Assembly (NCBI RefSeq): GCF_023243075.1
Contig: NZ_JALKFZ020000142.1
Coordinates: 1-64,000, forward strand
Direction: 5' to 3'
DNA from: Frankia sp. AiPa1
GTDB taxonomy: Bacteria; Actinomycetota; Actinomycetes; Frankiales; Frankiaceae
DNA length: 64,000 bases
Shown here: positions 35,192-44,719 of the stretch, piece by piece
Position numbering within the stretch: the stretch's first letter is position 1
How the letters are laid out: each line of letters opens with the position of its first letter
Made by a program: the position numbers and the translations under genes
The notes under the pieces: model-generated
Told to the model about the DNA's origin: nothing
The model's input: the letters and a program-made list of their open reading frames with translations, nothing else
The model's database searches: none

Positions 35192-38100
35192 GCGCCGCCG
35201 AGGACAGCGCACGCCCGGACGAACGCCAGGACGATCGCCGCGGTGCCCGCTCGGGGCCGCGGCACCGTTCGGGCCGCGTCGCGCCGGGTGCGTCCGGCGA
35301 CCCCACCGCGTACGGCGATCCGGGCGGATACGCCGATCCTGACCCATATGACGATCCCCGCGCATACGACGATCCCGGCCCATACGGCGATCCGGGCCCG
35401 TACGGCGATCCGGGCCCGTACCGTGGTGCCGGCCGCCCGATGCCGCAGTCCGCCGCGCCCTCCCCTGACGAGGGGCCGGCCGACCACTGGAACAGTGGGC
35501 CACCCGCCCACCTGCCCACTGACCGATACGGCCAACCGGACCGCCACGACCCACCGGGCCAGTACGGCCGGCGGGAGCGGTACGACCGACCGGGCGCCTC
35601 CTATGACCGCGATCCCGAGTACCCGGGCGATGCGCCGTACGGCGGCGACCCCGGATACGGCGGCCGACCCGGGTACGGCGGCGACCCCGGGAACGACTTC
35701 GATCGCGGACGCGACGACCTTGGACGCGGCGGCTCTGGACCCGACGGTCCGGCACCCGATCGGTGGCCGCGACCGGAAGGCGACGCGGGGCGCGCTGGCT
35801 CCGGGGCCTGGTTCGACACGACCCGCAGGCTGCCGACTCCGGCCCGCACACCGCCGCCGAACGTGCCGCCCCCGTCGGAGGGCGGTCCCGCCGTCCCGAG
35901 GTACGAAGCCGGACTCACCGCACGCCTGCCCGGCGCGGCACCACCGAGTACGCCCCCGCCTGGCTCGGCCCTGCCCGGCGTCACACCTCCCGGCACGACA
36001 CCGTCCGGCGACCGAGCGGATCGCAGTGGACGCGGGCGCCGCCCGCCCGCCGAGCGACGACGTCCCTCGCTCGGCGAGTCACGACCGACGGTGGCCCTGC
36101 CCCGCAGCAACGTCCGACGCATCCCGCCGACGGTCGACACATACCGCGACCACCTCGCGCCACTCGACCACCCAGACCACCCCGATCTGCCCGATCCCCT
36201 CGAGCCGTTGGAGCCGGCGGATCAGCCCGAGCAGCGAGGCCGGACCGGACAGACGGACCGGACCGGGGCGGCCGGGGCAGCCGGGGCGGATCGGGCGCGC
36301 CGGCGGGGGCGCAGTTCGTACGACCGCTACGACGACTCCGCCGACCGGGCAGGCGGTGCGACGGCGACTCCAGCCGAAGGGCAACGCCGCGACCAGCGCC
36401 CCCCGCCGTCCACCGGCTGGCGGGAGACCCAAGACGACCATCGCGAACCCGGGCGGCCGGCACCCGGCCCCCGTCCACGCGCCGCCAGGGGGGCCGGCGC
36501 CGCCGACTCTGGCACAGAACGCGTCCGGATGCCCACTCCCCGAGATCGGGGACGGGAGGGAAAACGCCCCTCGTCCCGGCCGGGCCGGGCCGACCCGCGG
36601 GATCGCCGCGGACAGCGGCCCGGACGCGATCCGGACGCGGCCTCGACGGCGCTGATCGGCCGCTCCGATCCCCGCGGCGCGGCACCGGTCGAGGCCACCA
36701 TGAAGACCCGCCACGGCCGACCGGCCGACGCGGACCCGGGCGCCCCGCAGACCTCCCGAATCCCCGGGACATCCGCGCGGTCCGGCAAGCCCGCGGGTTC
36801 GGGCCGGGCCGGCAATGCAGGCAATGCGGGCAGAGCGGGCAGAGCGGGACCAAGTCTCGGCCAGGCCAGCGGGATCATGGCGATCGGCACGATCGCTTCC
36901 CGGGCGTCCGGATTCCTGCGCACTGTCGCGATCGCCGCGGCGATCGGCACCGGAACGGTCGGCGACGCGTACAACGTTGCCAACACGACCCCGAACATCC
37001 TCTATGACCTGCTCCTCGGCGGCATCCTGACCAGCGTCGTCGTCCCGGTCATGGTGCGCGCCGCGAAGGAGGACCCGGACGGGGGGGACAAGTTCGCCTC
37101 GTCCCTGCTCACCCTGATGATTCTCGGGCTCGGGGCGGCGACCCTGGTCGGCATGGTGGCGGCACCATGGATCACCGACGCCTACCTGGACGCGAACCCG
37201 GCCGAGCAGGCGCTGGCCACCGATCTGCTGCGCTGGTTCCTCCCCCAGATCGTGTTCTACGGCATCGGGGCGACGATCGGGGCGATCCTCAACGTCCGGC
37301 GTTCGTTCGCGGCGCCGATGTTCGCGCCGATCCTGAACAACGTGCTGGTCATCGCGACCTGCGTGGCGTTCATCTACTTCGTGTCGGGTCCGCGGCCGCC
37401 GAACGTGAACGGGCCGAAGCAGATCACCGACACCCAGATCACGGTGCTCGCCGGCGGCACGACGCTGGGCGTCGTCGCCATGACGCTCGCTCTGCTCCCG
37501 GCGCTGCGCAAGGTCGGTTTCCGCTATCGGCCCCGGCTGGACCTGCGCCATCCCGAGCTGCGCTCGGCGGCCCGGCTGGCCAGCTGGACGCTGCTGTTCG
37601 TCGTCGTCAGCCAGGCCGGCTACCTGGTGATCGTCAACCTGTCGACGGCCTCGACGGCATACACGATCTACACCTACGGCTACCAGATCTTCCAGCTGCC
37701 GTATGCGATCATCGGTGTCTCGGTGATCACGGCGTTGTTGCCGCGGATGAGCGGGCATGCCGCGCAGGACCGCAAGGACCTCGTCCGGGCCGACATCTCG
37801 ACCGCGACCCGGGTCGCGGCCACGGCCATCGTTCCGGCGGCGTTGTTCCTGCTGGCCCTGGGACGGCCGATCGCCGTGACCGTGTTCCACCACGGCGCCG
37901 TCAGCTACGACGACGCGATCTCCATCGGCGATACCCTGAGTGCCTTCGCCCTGGCCCTCGTGCCGTTCTCCCTGTTCCAGATCCAGCTACGGGCGTTCTA
38001 CGCCTACCAGGACAGCCGGACACCGGCGCTGGTCAACATGAGTGTGGTCGCGGTGAACGTGCTCGGCGCCGTGATCCTCACGGTGCTGGTGCCCGAGCGG

Positions 38101-38625
38101 CACCGCGCGCCGGCGCTCGCCCTCGCCTTCGCGGCTGCCTACCTGGTCGGCCTGGCCGCGGCGACGACCCTGCTGCGCCGACGCCTCGGTGGCGTCGACG
38201 GCAACCGCACCGCCCGGGTGATCACCCAGGTGGCGATCGCCGCCGGCCTCGGCGCGGTGCTCGCGTCGCTGGTCGCCCGCGCGATCCGCGGTGTGATCGG
38301 TAACGGCTGGCTGACCTCGGGAGTCGCCGTGGTGATCGCCTCGGCGATCGGCGGAGCGCTCTTCGTCGCCGCGGCCGTCCGGATGAACGTCCACGAGGTC
38401 AACGCCCTGCTCCAAGTCGTCCGCTCCCGCCTGGGCCGCGGCCGGCCAGCACGCGGCCAGGCGGCACGCGGCGAGCAGGGTCGGACCTCCCGCAGCCAGA
38501 CCGGGCAGGGTCGGACCTCCCGGAATCAGACCGGGCAGGGTCGGACCTCCCGGAGTCAGACCCGTGGTTCCGGACCGTCGCGCGGGTCGCAGCCGCCCCC
38601 GCCCGGTCGCGGGCGTCGCGACTGA
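35188..38625 (+). CDS. murJ: Lipid II flippase MurJ (MviN) with long N-terminal extension
   Basis: MurJ flips the peptidoglycan precursor lipid II across the membrane. The 1145-residue protein starts at GTG 35188, overlapping the previous stop. Residues 1-555 are Pro/Asp/Gly/Arg-rich with tandem YGDPGP repeats and no recognisable fold. The 14-helix MATE-like core follows (SRASGFLRTVAIAAAIGTG, NVANTTPNILYDLLLGGIL, FAAPMFAPILNNVLVIATC, PALVNMSVVAVNVLGAVIL) to about residue 1090. The C-terminus is basic with three QGRTSRSQTG repeats. Typical MurJ is about 510-550 residues. Unlike Rv3910, the pseudokinase is not fused but is encoded next door. Confidence 0.95.
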   Translation: MSAAEDSARPDERQDDRRGARSGPRHRSGRVAPGASGDPTAYGDPGGYADPDPYDDPRAYDDPGPYGDPGPYGDPGPYRGAGRPMPQSAAPSPDEGPADHWNSGPPAHLPTDRYGQPDRHDPPGQYGRRERYDRPGASYDRDPEYPGDAPYGGDPGYGGRPGYGGDPGNDFDRGRDDLGRGGSGPDGPAPDRWPRPEGDAGRAGSGAWFDTTRRLPTPARTPPPNVPPPSEGGPAVPRYEAGLTARLPGAAPPSTPPPGSALPGVTPPGTTPSGDRADRSGRGRRPPAERRRPSLGESRPTVALPRSNVRRIPPTVDTYRDHLAPLDHPDHPDLPDPLEPLEPADQPEQRGRTGQTDRTGAAGAAGADRARRRGRSSYDRYDDSADRAGGATATPAEGQRRDQRPPPSTGWRETQDDHREPGRPAPGPRPRAARGAGAADSGTERVRMPTPRDRGREGKRPSSRPGRADPRDRRGQRPGRDPDAASTALIGRSDPRGAAPVEATMKTRHGRPADADPGAPQTSRIPGTSARSGKPAGSGRAGNAGNAGRAGRAGPSLGQASGIMAIGTIASRASGFLRTVAIAAAIGTGTVGDAYNVANTTPNILYDLLLGGILTSVVVPVMVRAAKEDPDGGDKFASSLLTLMILGLGAATLVGMVAAPWITDAYLDANPAEQALATDLLRWFLPQIVFYGIGATIGAILNVRRSFAAPMFAPILNNVLVIATCVAFIYFVSGPRPPNVNGPKQITDTQITVLAGGTTLGVVAMTLALLPALRKVGFRYRPRLDLRHPELRSAARLASWTLLFVVVSQAGYLVIVNLSTASTAYTIYTYGYQIFQLPYAIIGVSVITALLPRMSGHAAQDRKDLVRADISTATRVAATAIVPAALFLLALGRPIAVTVFHHGAVSYDDAISIGDTLSAFALALVPFSLFQIQLRAFYAYQDSRTPALVNMSVVAVNVLGAVILTVLVPERHRAPALALAFAAAYLVGLAAATTLLRRRLGGVDGNRTARVITQVAIAAGLGAVLASLVARAIRGVIGNGWLTSGVAVVIASAIGGALFVAAAVRMNVHEVNALLQVVRSRLGRGRPARGQAARGEQGRTSRSQTGQGRTSRNQTGQGRTSRSQTRGSGPSRGSQPPPPGRGRRD
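38475..38564 (+). repeat. Three 30-bp tandem repeats at the 3' end of murJ
   Basis: Near-identical 30-bp units at 38475-38504, 38505-38534 and 38535-38564, each beginning GCAGGGTCGGACCTCCCG, encode ten-residue repeats of the type QGRTSRSQTG in the cytoplasmic tail of MurJ. Confidence 0.9.
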
Positions 38626-38981
38626 ATCAGCGGTGCGTACCCGTTACCGGCACCATCGGGCCGGACCGGCGCGGCCGGGCGGTCGGACCGGATCGGCCCC
38701 ACCCGTCACAGCCGGTGCACAAGGGCGAGTTGTCCCAAGACATGCGCGAGATCCTCGGGCCGCCCTCGTACACTGGACACGCTGTGCGCGGGCCCCGTCC
38801 AACGTCGCCGGTGAACCAGGCGCAGCGTCCCACCGGTAGCGTCGGTGGCGCCGCGACGAGTGCCGTGACGAGGAAATGTGGGGCCTGCGCCTGCGGCACG
38901 CTGGGCGGAACCCTGCCCGGGTGAGGTAGGGAAGCCCGACACCGGATCGTCCTCGTCGGGCCCGTGGACGACGGAGGCGCT
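38626..38981. other. Intergenic region between murJ and the pseudokinase gene
   Basis: This gap of about 356 bp holds a possible -10 element TACACT at 38769-38774. A short frame ending at 38924 contains paired Cys residues (KCGACACG), but it has poor composition and no ribosome binding site. It probably gives the pseudokinase its own promoter. Confidence 0.4.
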
Positions 38982-40964
38982 GTGGTCGACGGAAACAACC
39001 GACCGCAGGCTGGGGACGTCGAAGATCTGACGACGGGCGTTCCCGGCCCACCGGGTTCCGGCGCGCCCGCCGGTACCGCGGTGCTCGCCGAGACGGTCCT
39101 CGACCGCCGCTACCGCCTCAGGTCCGCGCTGACGACCCGCGGCCCGGTGACACTGTGGCGCGGGGACGACAACGTGCTCACCCGGCCAGTCGCGGTCCGC
39201 ATCGTGGAACACGACCTGCTCGGCCCGAGTGACGCGTCCGCCCATGCCGGTCATGAGCAGGTCGACCATGAGCAGGCGGCCCGCCGGCTGCTCGCCGCGG
39301 CCATCAACTCCGGTCGGTTGGTGCATCCAGGCGCCGCGTCCACCTACGACGCCACCACGACCACCACCGGTTCCCGCCGCATCTCCTACGTCGTGTCCGA
39401 ATGGGTGGACGGCCGGACCCTACGCCAGCTCACCGCACAGGGCCCGCTGCGCCCGGAGCAGGCCGGCGCGGTGGTGCTCGCCGCCGCCCGGGTGATCGCC
39501 GCCGCGCACGAGCGCGGCATCCACCACGGCGACCTCAACCCCGGCGACGTCATCGTCTCCAGCCACGGCACAGTAAAGATCATCGATCTGGAGATCGGCA
39601 GGGTGCTCGCCGAGCTGGAGCGGGCCGGCGGGCCGGGGCCGTCCAGCGCGCAGCCGGCGGACGGCCAGGCGGACCAGCGGACCGACCCCGAGGCCACCAG
39701 AGTGACGGCCTCCAGTGGTAGCAGTGCGGACTCCGACGAGGATGCCGCCGCATCGGACCTGCGTGCCCTCGGCGGTCTGCTCTACGCCGGCCTCACCGGG
39801 CACTGGCCGCTCGATGGTGACCCGGTACTGCCAACCGCGCCGCGCTCTGGTGGCCTGCTACGCACCCCGCGTCAGGTCACCCACACCGTGCCGCGCGACC
39901 TCGACGCCATCACGATGGCGGCCCTCGGTGACGATCGAGCCGGCGAGCCGATCGCCACCGCGGCCGAACTCGTCGACGAGCTTGAGTCGATCAGCCCTGT
40001 CGACGCCGTGCTCGACACCGGCCTGATGAGCCTCGGCGACACCCCCGCCAGCACCGAGGCGATGGACGTCGACCAGTTCGACTCCGCCTACCAGGTGGCA
40101 TCGGACTATCCGGCGCATGGCCGTTACACCGACACCACTGGTTATCCCGGGCCGGGGCAGCCGGCTCGGGACAGCCGTTACGACACCCGGGGCGGGTACC
40201 CGAGCGGCCCGCGCGGCGGTTACGACCCGCGCGGGGGCTACGACCGGGCTGACCGCGGGTACCCCCCCGGCCGGGGCGGCTACCCACCTGGCGAGCGCGG
40301 CCCAGCCCGTCATGACGGGCGTGGCGGCGGCGGCCGCTCGGGGTCGTCCCTGGGCCGGGCGCTACCCTGGATCACCCTCGTCGTGATCGTGATCGTCGTC
40401 GCGGTGGTGGCGGTGGTCGCGCTGCACGGCGACGACAAGAAGCACAATGGAACCCCACCCGGCGCCACGGCTCCAGGCCAGGTTGTCCCGACCGGCGCTG
40501 TGCTGAAGCCGCAGGGCATCAAGTCGTTCGATCCACCTGCCGACCGCGGAGACGGCTCCGAGCGACCGAACGAGGTCAACAACGCCATCGACGGCAACTC
40601 GGCGACGGTGTGGCACACCGAGGGCTACACGACCGCGGACTTCGGAAGCCTCAAGCCGGGTGTGGGCTTGGCCCTGGACTTCGGCCGAGCCGTCAGTCCC
40701 ACGTCGGTGACCGTCCAGGTCTCCGGCGGCCCGGTGTCGTTCGAGGTGCGCAGCGCCTCCACCGAGCCCGACTCGATCGAGGGCTATTCCAAACCCATCG
40801 TGTCCAGGGCCGACACCGGGACGGTGACCCTGCCCATGCCTTCAGACCTCACACCGGCCCAGCACTGGGTGCTGTGGATAACCTCCCTACCACTGGTCTC
40901 GCCTGCGCCTGCCGATGGCAAGCCGTACCGCGGCGCCATCGCGGAGATCACTTTCCGATCCTGA
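38982..40964 (+). CDS. Membrane pseudokinase with C-terminal discoidin-like domain
   Basis: This 660-residue protein has four parts. The kinase-like domain (about residues 38-200 or more) lacks catalytic residues: the ATP-binding Lys is Arg (VAVRIVEHD), the HRD motif reads HHGDLNPGDV and DFG reads IDLEIG. A Tyr/Gly/Arg-rich region follows, one membrane helix lies near 459-482, and an external beta-sandwich of about 155 residues (RPNEVNNAIDGNSATVWHT, GVGLALDFGRAVSPTSV) resembles a discoidin/F5-8C sugar-binding fold. This matches the C-terminal half of mycobacterial MviN, whose phosphorylated pseudokinase recruits FhaA to control lipid II flipping. I chose GTG 38982 (GGAGG four bases upstream); GTG 38964 is also possible. 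Confidence 0.87.
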   Translation: MVDGNNRPQAGDVEDLTTGVPGPPGSGAPAGTAVLAETVLDRRYRLRSALTTRGPVTLWRGDDNVLTRPVAVRIVEHDLLGPSDASAHAGHEQVDHEQAARRLLAAAINSGRLVHPGAASTYDATTTTTGSRRISYVVSEWVDGRTLRQLTAQGPLRPEQAGAVVLAAARVIAAAHERGIHHGDLNPGDVIVSSHGTVKIIDLEIGRVLAELERAGGPGPSSAQPADGQADQRTDPEATRVTASSGSSADSDEDAAASDLRALGGLLYAGLTGHWPLDGDPVLPTAPRSGGLLRTPRQVTHTVPRDLDAITMAALGDDRAGEPIATAAELVDELESISPVDAVLDTGLMSLGDTPASTEAMDVDQFDSAYQVASDYPAHGRYTDTTGYPGPGQPARDSRYDTRGGYPSGPRGGYDPRGGYDRADRGYPPGRGGYPPGERGPARHDGRGGGGRSGSSLGRALPWITLVVIVIVVAVVAVVALHGDDKKHNGTPPGATAPGQVVPTGAVLKPQGIKSFDPPADRGDGSERPNEVNNAIDGNSATVWHTEGYTTADFGSLKPGVGLALDFGRAVSPTSVTVQVSGGPVSFEVRSASTEPDSIEGYSKPIVSRADTGTVTLPMPSDLTPAQHWVLWITSLPLVSPAPADGKPYRGAIAEITFRS

Positions 40965-41457
40965 CTGTGCCCCCCACAGTTCGGGCACTATGACGCTCTG
41001 TCCCGGGGTGATGACCGAGGCCCCAGTCGGCCGAAGGCGTGTGCCGGGCCGGCCGGAGGCGGTTCGTGGCTGCCGGCCGCGCATCGTGCCCGTGACCGTG
41101 CCCGTGACCGTGACCGTCGGCGTCCGTCCAGGCCGGAGGTGGCCCACCCGTTCGGACCATCCGCCGACGGCACCCCAGGGGCTGTGATGCCGGCCCGATC
41201 GAGCAGTGGATGGTGCCCCCACTTGGTGAAAGGCGGCCGGAAATCGGAGACCTGACCAGCATCTACACGGCGTAGAACAAGCGCCGGTCGGGTCTTCCGG
41301 GGAACCCGGGAGCGTCTCCCACCGTCTGGAAGGAGGGAGTAGCACGGCACAGCGGGATCGACGGGCCCCCGCCCGGTCCCCGCGGCGCCAAGAACCGCGA
41401 CGACCCGGATGCCCGCGACGACCCGCTGGCGCACCGACCTGCCGGAGGAGGTGACCG
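40965..41457. other. Gap where other actinobacteria carry a sigma factor gene
   Basis: No frame in these 493 bp resembles an ECF sigma factor, and the space is too short for one (about 600 bp). The region holds a small hairpin over the pseudokinase stop (ACTGTG/CACAGT, 40964-40980) and 12-bp repeats of GTGCCCGTGACC (41086-41109). In Streptomyces and Mycobacterium sigM lies here, before its anti-sigma gene. Confidence 0.6.
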
Positions 41458-43002
41458 ATGGGGGCGACCGATCCGCATGACGACCAGCCCCGCGCGACGC
41501 AGGGCCGTCCTGCCTTCTCCCTCGGCAGCCGTTCCCTCAGCCGGCGAGGTCGCGGCCCGCTGCGCCACCCGGACGTGGAGATGCTCGACGCGGCCGCTGG
41601 CGGCGAGCCGGTCGCCCGCTCGACCCGCGAGCACATCGAGGCCTGTCCGGTCTGCCGGGAATCAGTGGCGGCGCTGCGCCGGGTCCGCTCGGAGCTGTCC
41701 CGCCTCGCGACCATGACGATGCCCGGCGATGTCGCCGAGCGGATTCAGGCCGCGCTCGCCACCCGCGTGACGGCCGCATCCGACGCCGCGCGGCCTCCCT
41801 CTGAGGCCTCGGAGTCGATACCGCCCGCTTCGACCGCGCCCCGCTCCGCCCAGGCGCCACGCCCGTCCGCGGAACCGGGGCCAGCCCCTTCATCAGGGTC
41901 CGCGCCGGAGCACGCATCGACGGCCGAAGCGGCCACAACGTCTCCCCCCGCTTCTCCATCCGCGCCACCCTCGCAGCCCACCGTGGCCCCGGCACCGGCA
42001 TCCGCCGAGGCGTCCACGGTGCCGCGCTCCTCGACAGCGCCAAGCCCCGCGTCGGCATCAGGCCCCACTGCGCCATCAGGCGTCGACCTGCCGAGGCCAA
42101 CTCCGCCATCGGACGGGTTGCGCCACCCCGCCCGCGAGCAGCGACCAGGTCCGGCGCGGCGGACCAAGTCGGCCTCCCGCCCGGTGTTCGGCAGATCCGG
42201 TTCGCGCAGGCGGGCGTCTCTCGCCCGGCCACGGCCGGGCAGTCGTCGTCCGGACCGGGGGGCAGTGAGCGAGGGTGATCCGGGCTCGGGAGGGCGCGAC
42301 TGGGTCTCCATCGCCGCCGTCTGCGTCGCCTTCCTCACCTTCGGGGCTGCCCTGTTCGCCCTACACGACCTGCGGAGCGGAGTCGCCACCTCGACGATCC
42401 CCAAGGGCCAGGCCGCGCGCGCCGCCCAGGTCGGGCGGTCGGCGGCTTCGTCGATGACGATGATGGCCGACAGTCGGGCGGCCCTCGCGCCGGCGAACAT
42501 CGTGCGCCACGGGGACGCACTGCTCGACGGCGGTATCACCGGTTCGATGGCGCTGTCGCTGGGTCTTGCCGGCACGCCCGTGGTCGGCGCCGCCGCACCG
42601 GTATCCACCGCCGCAGGCCGCCAGTCTGTTGCCGCCGACCGTGCCCAGCCCACCGCGCGGGGATCCGCAGCGGCTGAAGTAGCGGCGTCGGCCGGGGTTG
42701 CGGAGCCGGCCAGAGTGGCCACCGAGGTGCGGGCGTTCACGCGGGCCGCCGCTGCCGGCCGGTTGAGGGCGCTGCTGGACACACCTGATCTGCGCACCTG
42801 CTACCAGAGCCTGCTGGCCCAGACCGGCGGCTCGATCCTCGGAGTCGACCTGGTCAACTACGACAGCCAGCCCGCCGTGCTGATCGTGCTTTCCGTGCCG
42901 AGCCAGCCCTCCTCCGCCCGCCTGCTCGTGGTGGACTCCGCATGTGGGATGACCAGTTCGTCGACCGCACCGCTCTACAACGTGATCGCCCAGCGCGGGT
43001 AG
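41458..43002 (+). CDS. Anti-sigma-like zinc-finger membrane protein (RsmA/Rv3912 position)
   Basis: This 514-residue protein starts at ATG 41458 behind GGAGGAGGTGACCG. Residues 57-66 read REHIEACPVC, the HxxxCxxC zinc motif of ZAS-type anti-sigma factors. A Ser/Pro/Ala-rich linker of about 200 residues, one membrane helix (about 281-304, VSIAAVCVAFLTFGAALFAL) and an outer domain ending YNVIAQRG follow. Position and layout match the SigM anti-sigma gene, but no sigma gene is adjacent. Either it controls a sigma factor encoded elsewhere or it has lost that job. It lies 214 bp upstream of trxB. Confidence 0.75.
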   Translation: MGATDPHDDQPRATQGRPAFSLGSRSLSRRGRGPLRHPDVEMLDAAAGGEPVARSTREHIEACPVCRESVAALRRVRSELSRLATMTMPGDVAERIQAALATRVTAASDAARPPSEASESIPPASTAPRSAQAPRPSAEPGPAPSSGSAPEHASTAEAATTSPPASPSAPPSQPTVAPAPASAEASTVPRSSTAPSPASASGPTAPSGVDLPRPTPPSDGLRHPAREQRPGPARRTKSASRPVFGRSGSRRRASLARPRPGSRRPDRGAVSEGDPGSGGRDWVSIAAVCVAFLTFGAALFALHDLRSGVATSTIPKGQAARAAQVGRSAASSMTMMADSRAALAPANIVRHGDALLDGGITGSMALSLGLAGTPVVGAAAPVSTAAGRQSVAADRAQPTARGSAAAEVAASAGVAEPARVATEVRAFTRAAAAGRLRALLDTPDLRTCYQSLLAQTGGSILGVDLVNYDSQPAVLIVLSVPSQPSSARLLVVDSACGMTSSSTAPLYNVIAQRG

Positions 43003-43056
43003 CGCGGCCACGATCACGACACTGCGCAGTTCGTGCACCACCGGCGGGGACACGAT

Positions 43057-43083
43057 GGAATCAGATGCCGTCGAAGTCCGTTG
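43057..43083 (+). promoter_or_regulatory. SigR/SigH-type promoter of trxBA
   Basis: GGAAT (43057-43061), then 18 bp, then GTTG (43080-43083), preceded by C, exactly matches the GGAAT-N18-GTT consensus of actinobacterial thiol-stress sigma factors (SigR in Streptomyces, SigH in Mycobacterium). It lies about 135 bp before trxB, whose homologues are classical SigR targets. Confidence 0.8.
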
Positions 43084-43216
43084 TCGCTGTCGGACCCGGT
43101 CTCGCGGATGAGGCCACCGTCCGTTCCAGGCCAGCGACCAAGGCAAGCGGGCCTGAAGCGAACCGGCAGGTGCATCCGAGGGTCCACCGGGATCACGCAT
43201 TGTGAAAGGAGCGGGT

Positions 43217-44269
43217 GTGACAGCCCAGCAGCAGGTCCAGAGCGCAGGTAGCCACGGTGAGGGAGCGCCCGTCGGCGACGTGCGCGACGTCATCATCGTC
43301 GGCTCAGGGCCGGCGGGGTACACGGCCGCGATCTACACGGCTCGGGCCAACCTGCGGCCGCTCGTCCTCGAAGGCGCGATCTCCGCCGGTGGCGCGCTGA
43401 TGAACACCACCGAGGTGGAAAACTTCCCGGGATTCCCGGAAGGCATCCAGGGCCCCGAGCTGATGGAAAATCTGCGCAAACAGGCGGAACGGTTCGGCGC
43501 GGAGCTCGTACCCGACGACGTCACCGAGGTTGACCTCACCGCGACGCCGAAGATCGTCAAGGTGGAGGACCAGACCTTCCGGGCGCGTACGGTCATCATC
43601 GCCACCGGCTCGGCCTATCGCAAGCTGGGCGTGCCGGACGAGGACCGGTTGCTCGGCCGCGGCGTGTCAGCCTGTGCGACCTGCGACGGTTTCTTCTTCC
43701 GCGACCACGACATCGCGGTCGTCGGCGGTGGCGACTCGGCGATCGAGGAGGCCACCTTCCTGACTCGTTTCGCCCGGTCCGTCACGCTGATCCACCGCCG
43801 TGACAAGCTCCGCGCCAGCGCGATCATGCAGGAGCGGGCGTTCGCCAACGAGAAGATCCGTTTCCGGTGGAACACGGAGGTCACCGAGCTGCTCGGCGAG
43901 GACAAGCTCGCGGGCGTCCGGCTGCGGGACACCGTCACCGGGCAGACCGATGAGCTCTCGGTGACCGGTCTTTTCGTGGCCATTGGCCATGAACCGCGCG
44001 TTGAGCTTGTCCGTCATCAGCTCGACCTCGACGACGCCGGTTACGTCCGGGTCGCTCACCCCACCACCCGGACCAACATCGACGGCGTGTTTGCCTGCGG
44101 CGATGTGGTCGACCACGTCTACCGGCAGGCGATTACGGCGGCGGGAACCGGATGTGCCGCCGCGCTCGACGCGGAACGATTCGTCGCGGCCGCCGAAGGC
44201 CCGGCTACGGCCGTATCGGGCGAGGCGGCCAAAGTGGCTCCGCGTGCCCCGCAGTCCCAGCCGGCCTGA
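43217..44269 (+). CDS. trxB: Thioredoxin reductase
   Basis: This FAD enzyme reduces thioredoxin with NADPH. The 350-residue protein uses GTG 43217, with AAAGGAG at 43205-43211; an upstream GTG at 43202 lies before that site and is less likely. It has the FAD Rossmann motif ([20 protein letters not shown]), the redox-active pair in [14 protein letters not shown] (Cys-Ala-Thr-Cys, about residues 153-156), the NADPH motif ([15 protein letters not shown]) and the C-terminal FAD motif ([21 protein letters not shown]). It precedes trxA by 123 bp and shares the SigR-type promoter. Confidence 0.97.
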   Translation: MTAQQQVQSAGSHGEGAPVGDVRDVIIVGSGPAGYTAAIYTARANLRPLVLEGAISAGGALMNTTEVENFPGFPEGIQGPELMENLRKQAERFGAELVPDDVTEVDLTATPKIVKVEDQTFRARTVIIATGSAYRKLGVPDEDRLLGRGVSACATCDGFFFRDHDIAVVGGGDSAIEEATFLTRFARSVTLIHRRDKLRASAIMQERAFANEKIRFRWNTEVTELLGEDKLAGVRLRDTVTGQTDELSVTGLFVAIGHEPRVELVRHQLDLDDAGYVRVAHPTTRTNIDGVFACGDVVDHVYRQAITAAGTGCAAALDAERFVAAAEGPATAVSGEAAKVAPRAPQSQPA

Positions 44270-44392
44270 CCATCACCCTCCGTCACACTCTTGACACCCC
44301 TTCGGTCTCGAGGTCCACCATGACCTCGATCCCCTCCATTCCGACGTCCCATCCATCCCCGTGATTCACGAGATTCAGCAGGGAGATCAGCC

Positions 44393-44719
44393 ATGGCAGG
44401 AAACACTGTTCCCGTCACCGACAGCACTTTCGCCACCGAGGTGCTCGAGAGCGAGCTACCGGTTCTGGTGGACTTCTGGGCCGAGTGGTGCGGTCCGTGC
44501 AAGATGGTCGCGCCGGTGCTGGAGGAGATCGCCAAGGAGTACGGTGACAAGCTGCGGATCGTCAAGCTCAACATCGACGAGAACCCGCTGACCGCGCGGA
44601 ACTACCAGATCATGTCGATCCCGACCATGGCCGTCTTCGTGAAGGGCGAGGTCGACAAGAGCATCGTCGGCGCCAAGCCGAAGGCCGCACTGCTGCGCGA
44701 CCTCTCCCAGTACATCTGA
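44393..44719 (+). CDS. trxA: Thioredoxin
   Basis: This 108-residue thioredoxin has the active site WAEWCGPCKM (Cys33 and Cys36) and the cis-Pro loop MSIPTMAVF. It begins MAGNTVPVTDSTF, with GGGAG upstream of ATG 44393. It is the electron carrier partner of the adjacent trxB. A TTGACA at 44291-44296 in the gap between the two genes could be the -35 of an additional promoter, but I see no matching -10. Confidence 0.97.
   Translation: MAGNTVPVTDSTFATEVLESELPVLVDFWAEWCGPCKMVAPVLEEIAKEYGDKLRIVKLNIDENPLTARNYQIMSIPTMAVFVKGEVDKSIVGAKPKAALLRDLSQYI

Noticed and set aside
36079..37893. Long antisense frame (about 600 codons) opposite murJ
   Set aside because: High-GC shadow frame; murJ on the other strand has the conserved motifs and this one has none.
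38715..38924. Small protein with paired Cys between murJ and the pseudokinase gene
   Set aside because: No ribosome binding site, unusual composition, and it ends before the next gene without coupling.
40965..41457. Remnant of a sigma factor gene
   Set aside because: No frame or piece resembling sigma regions 2 or 4 could be found, so I call it absent rather than a pseudogene.
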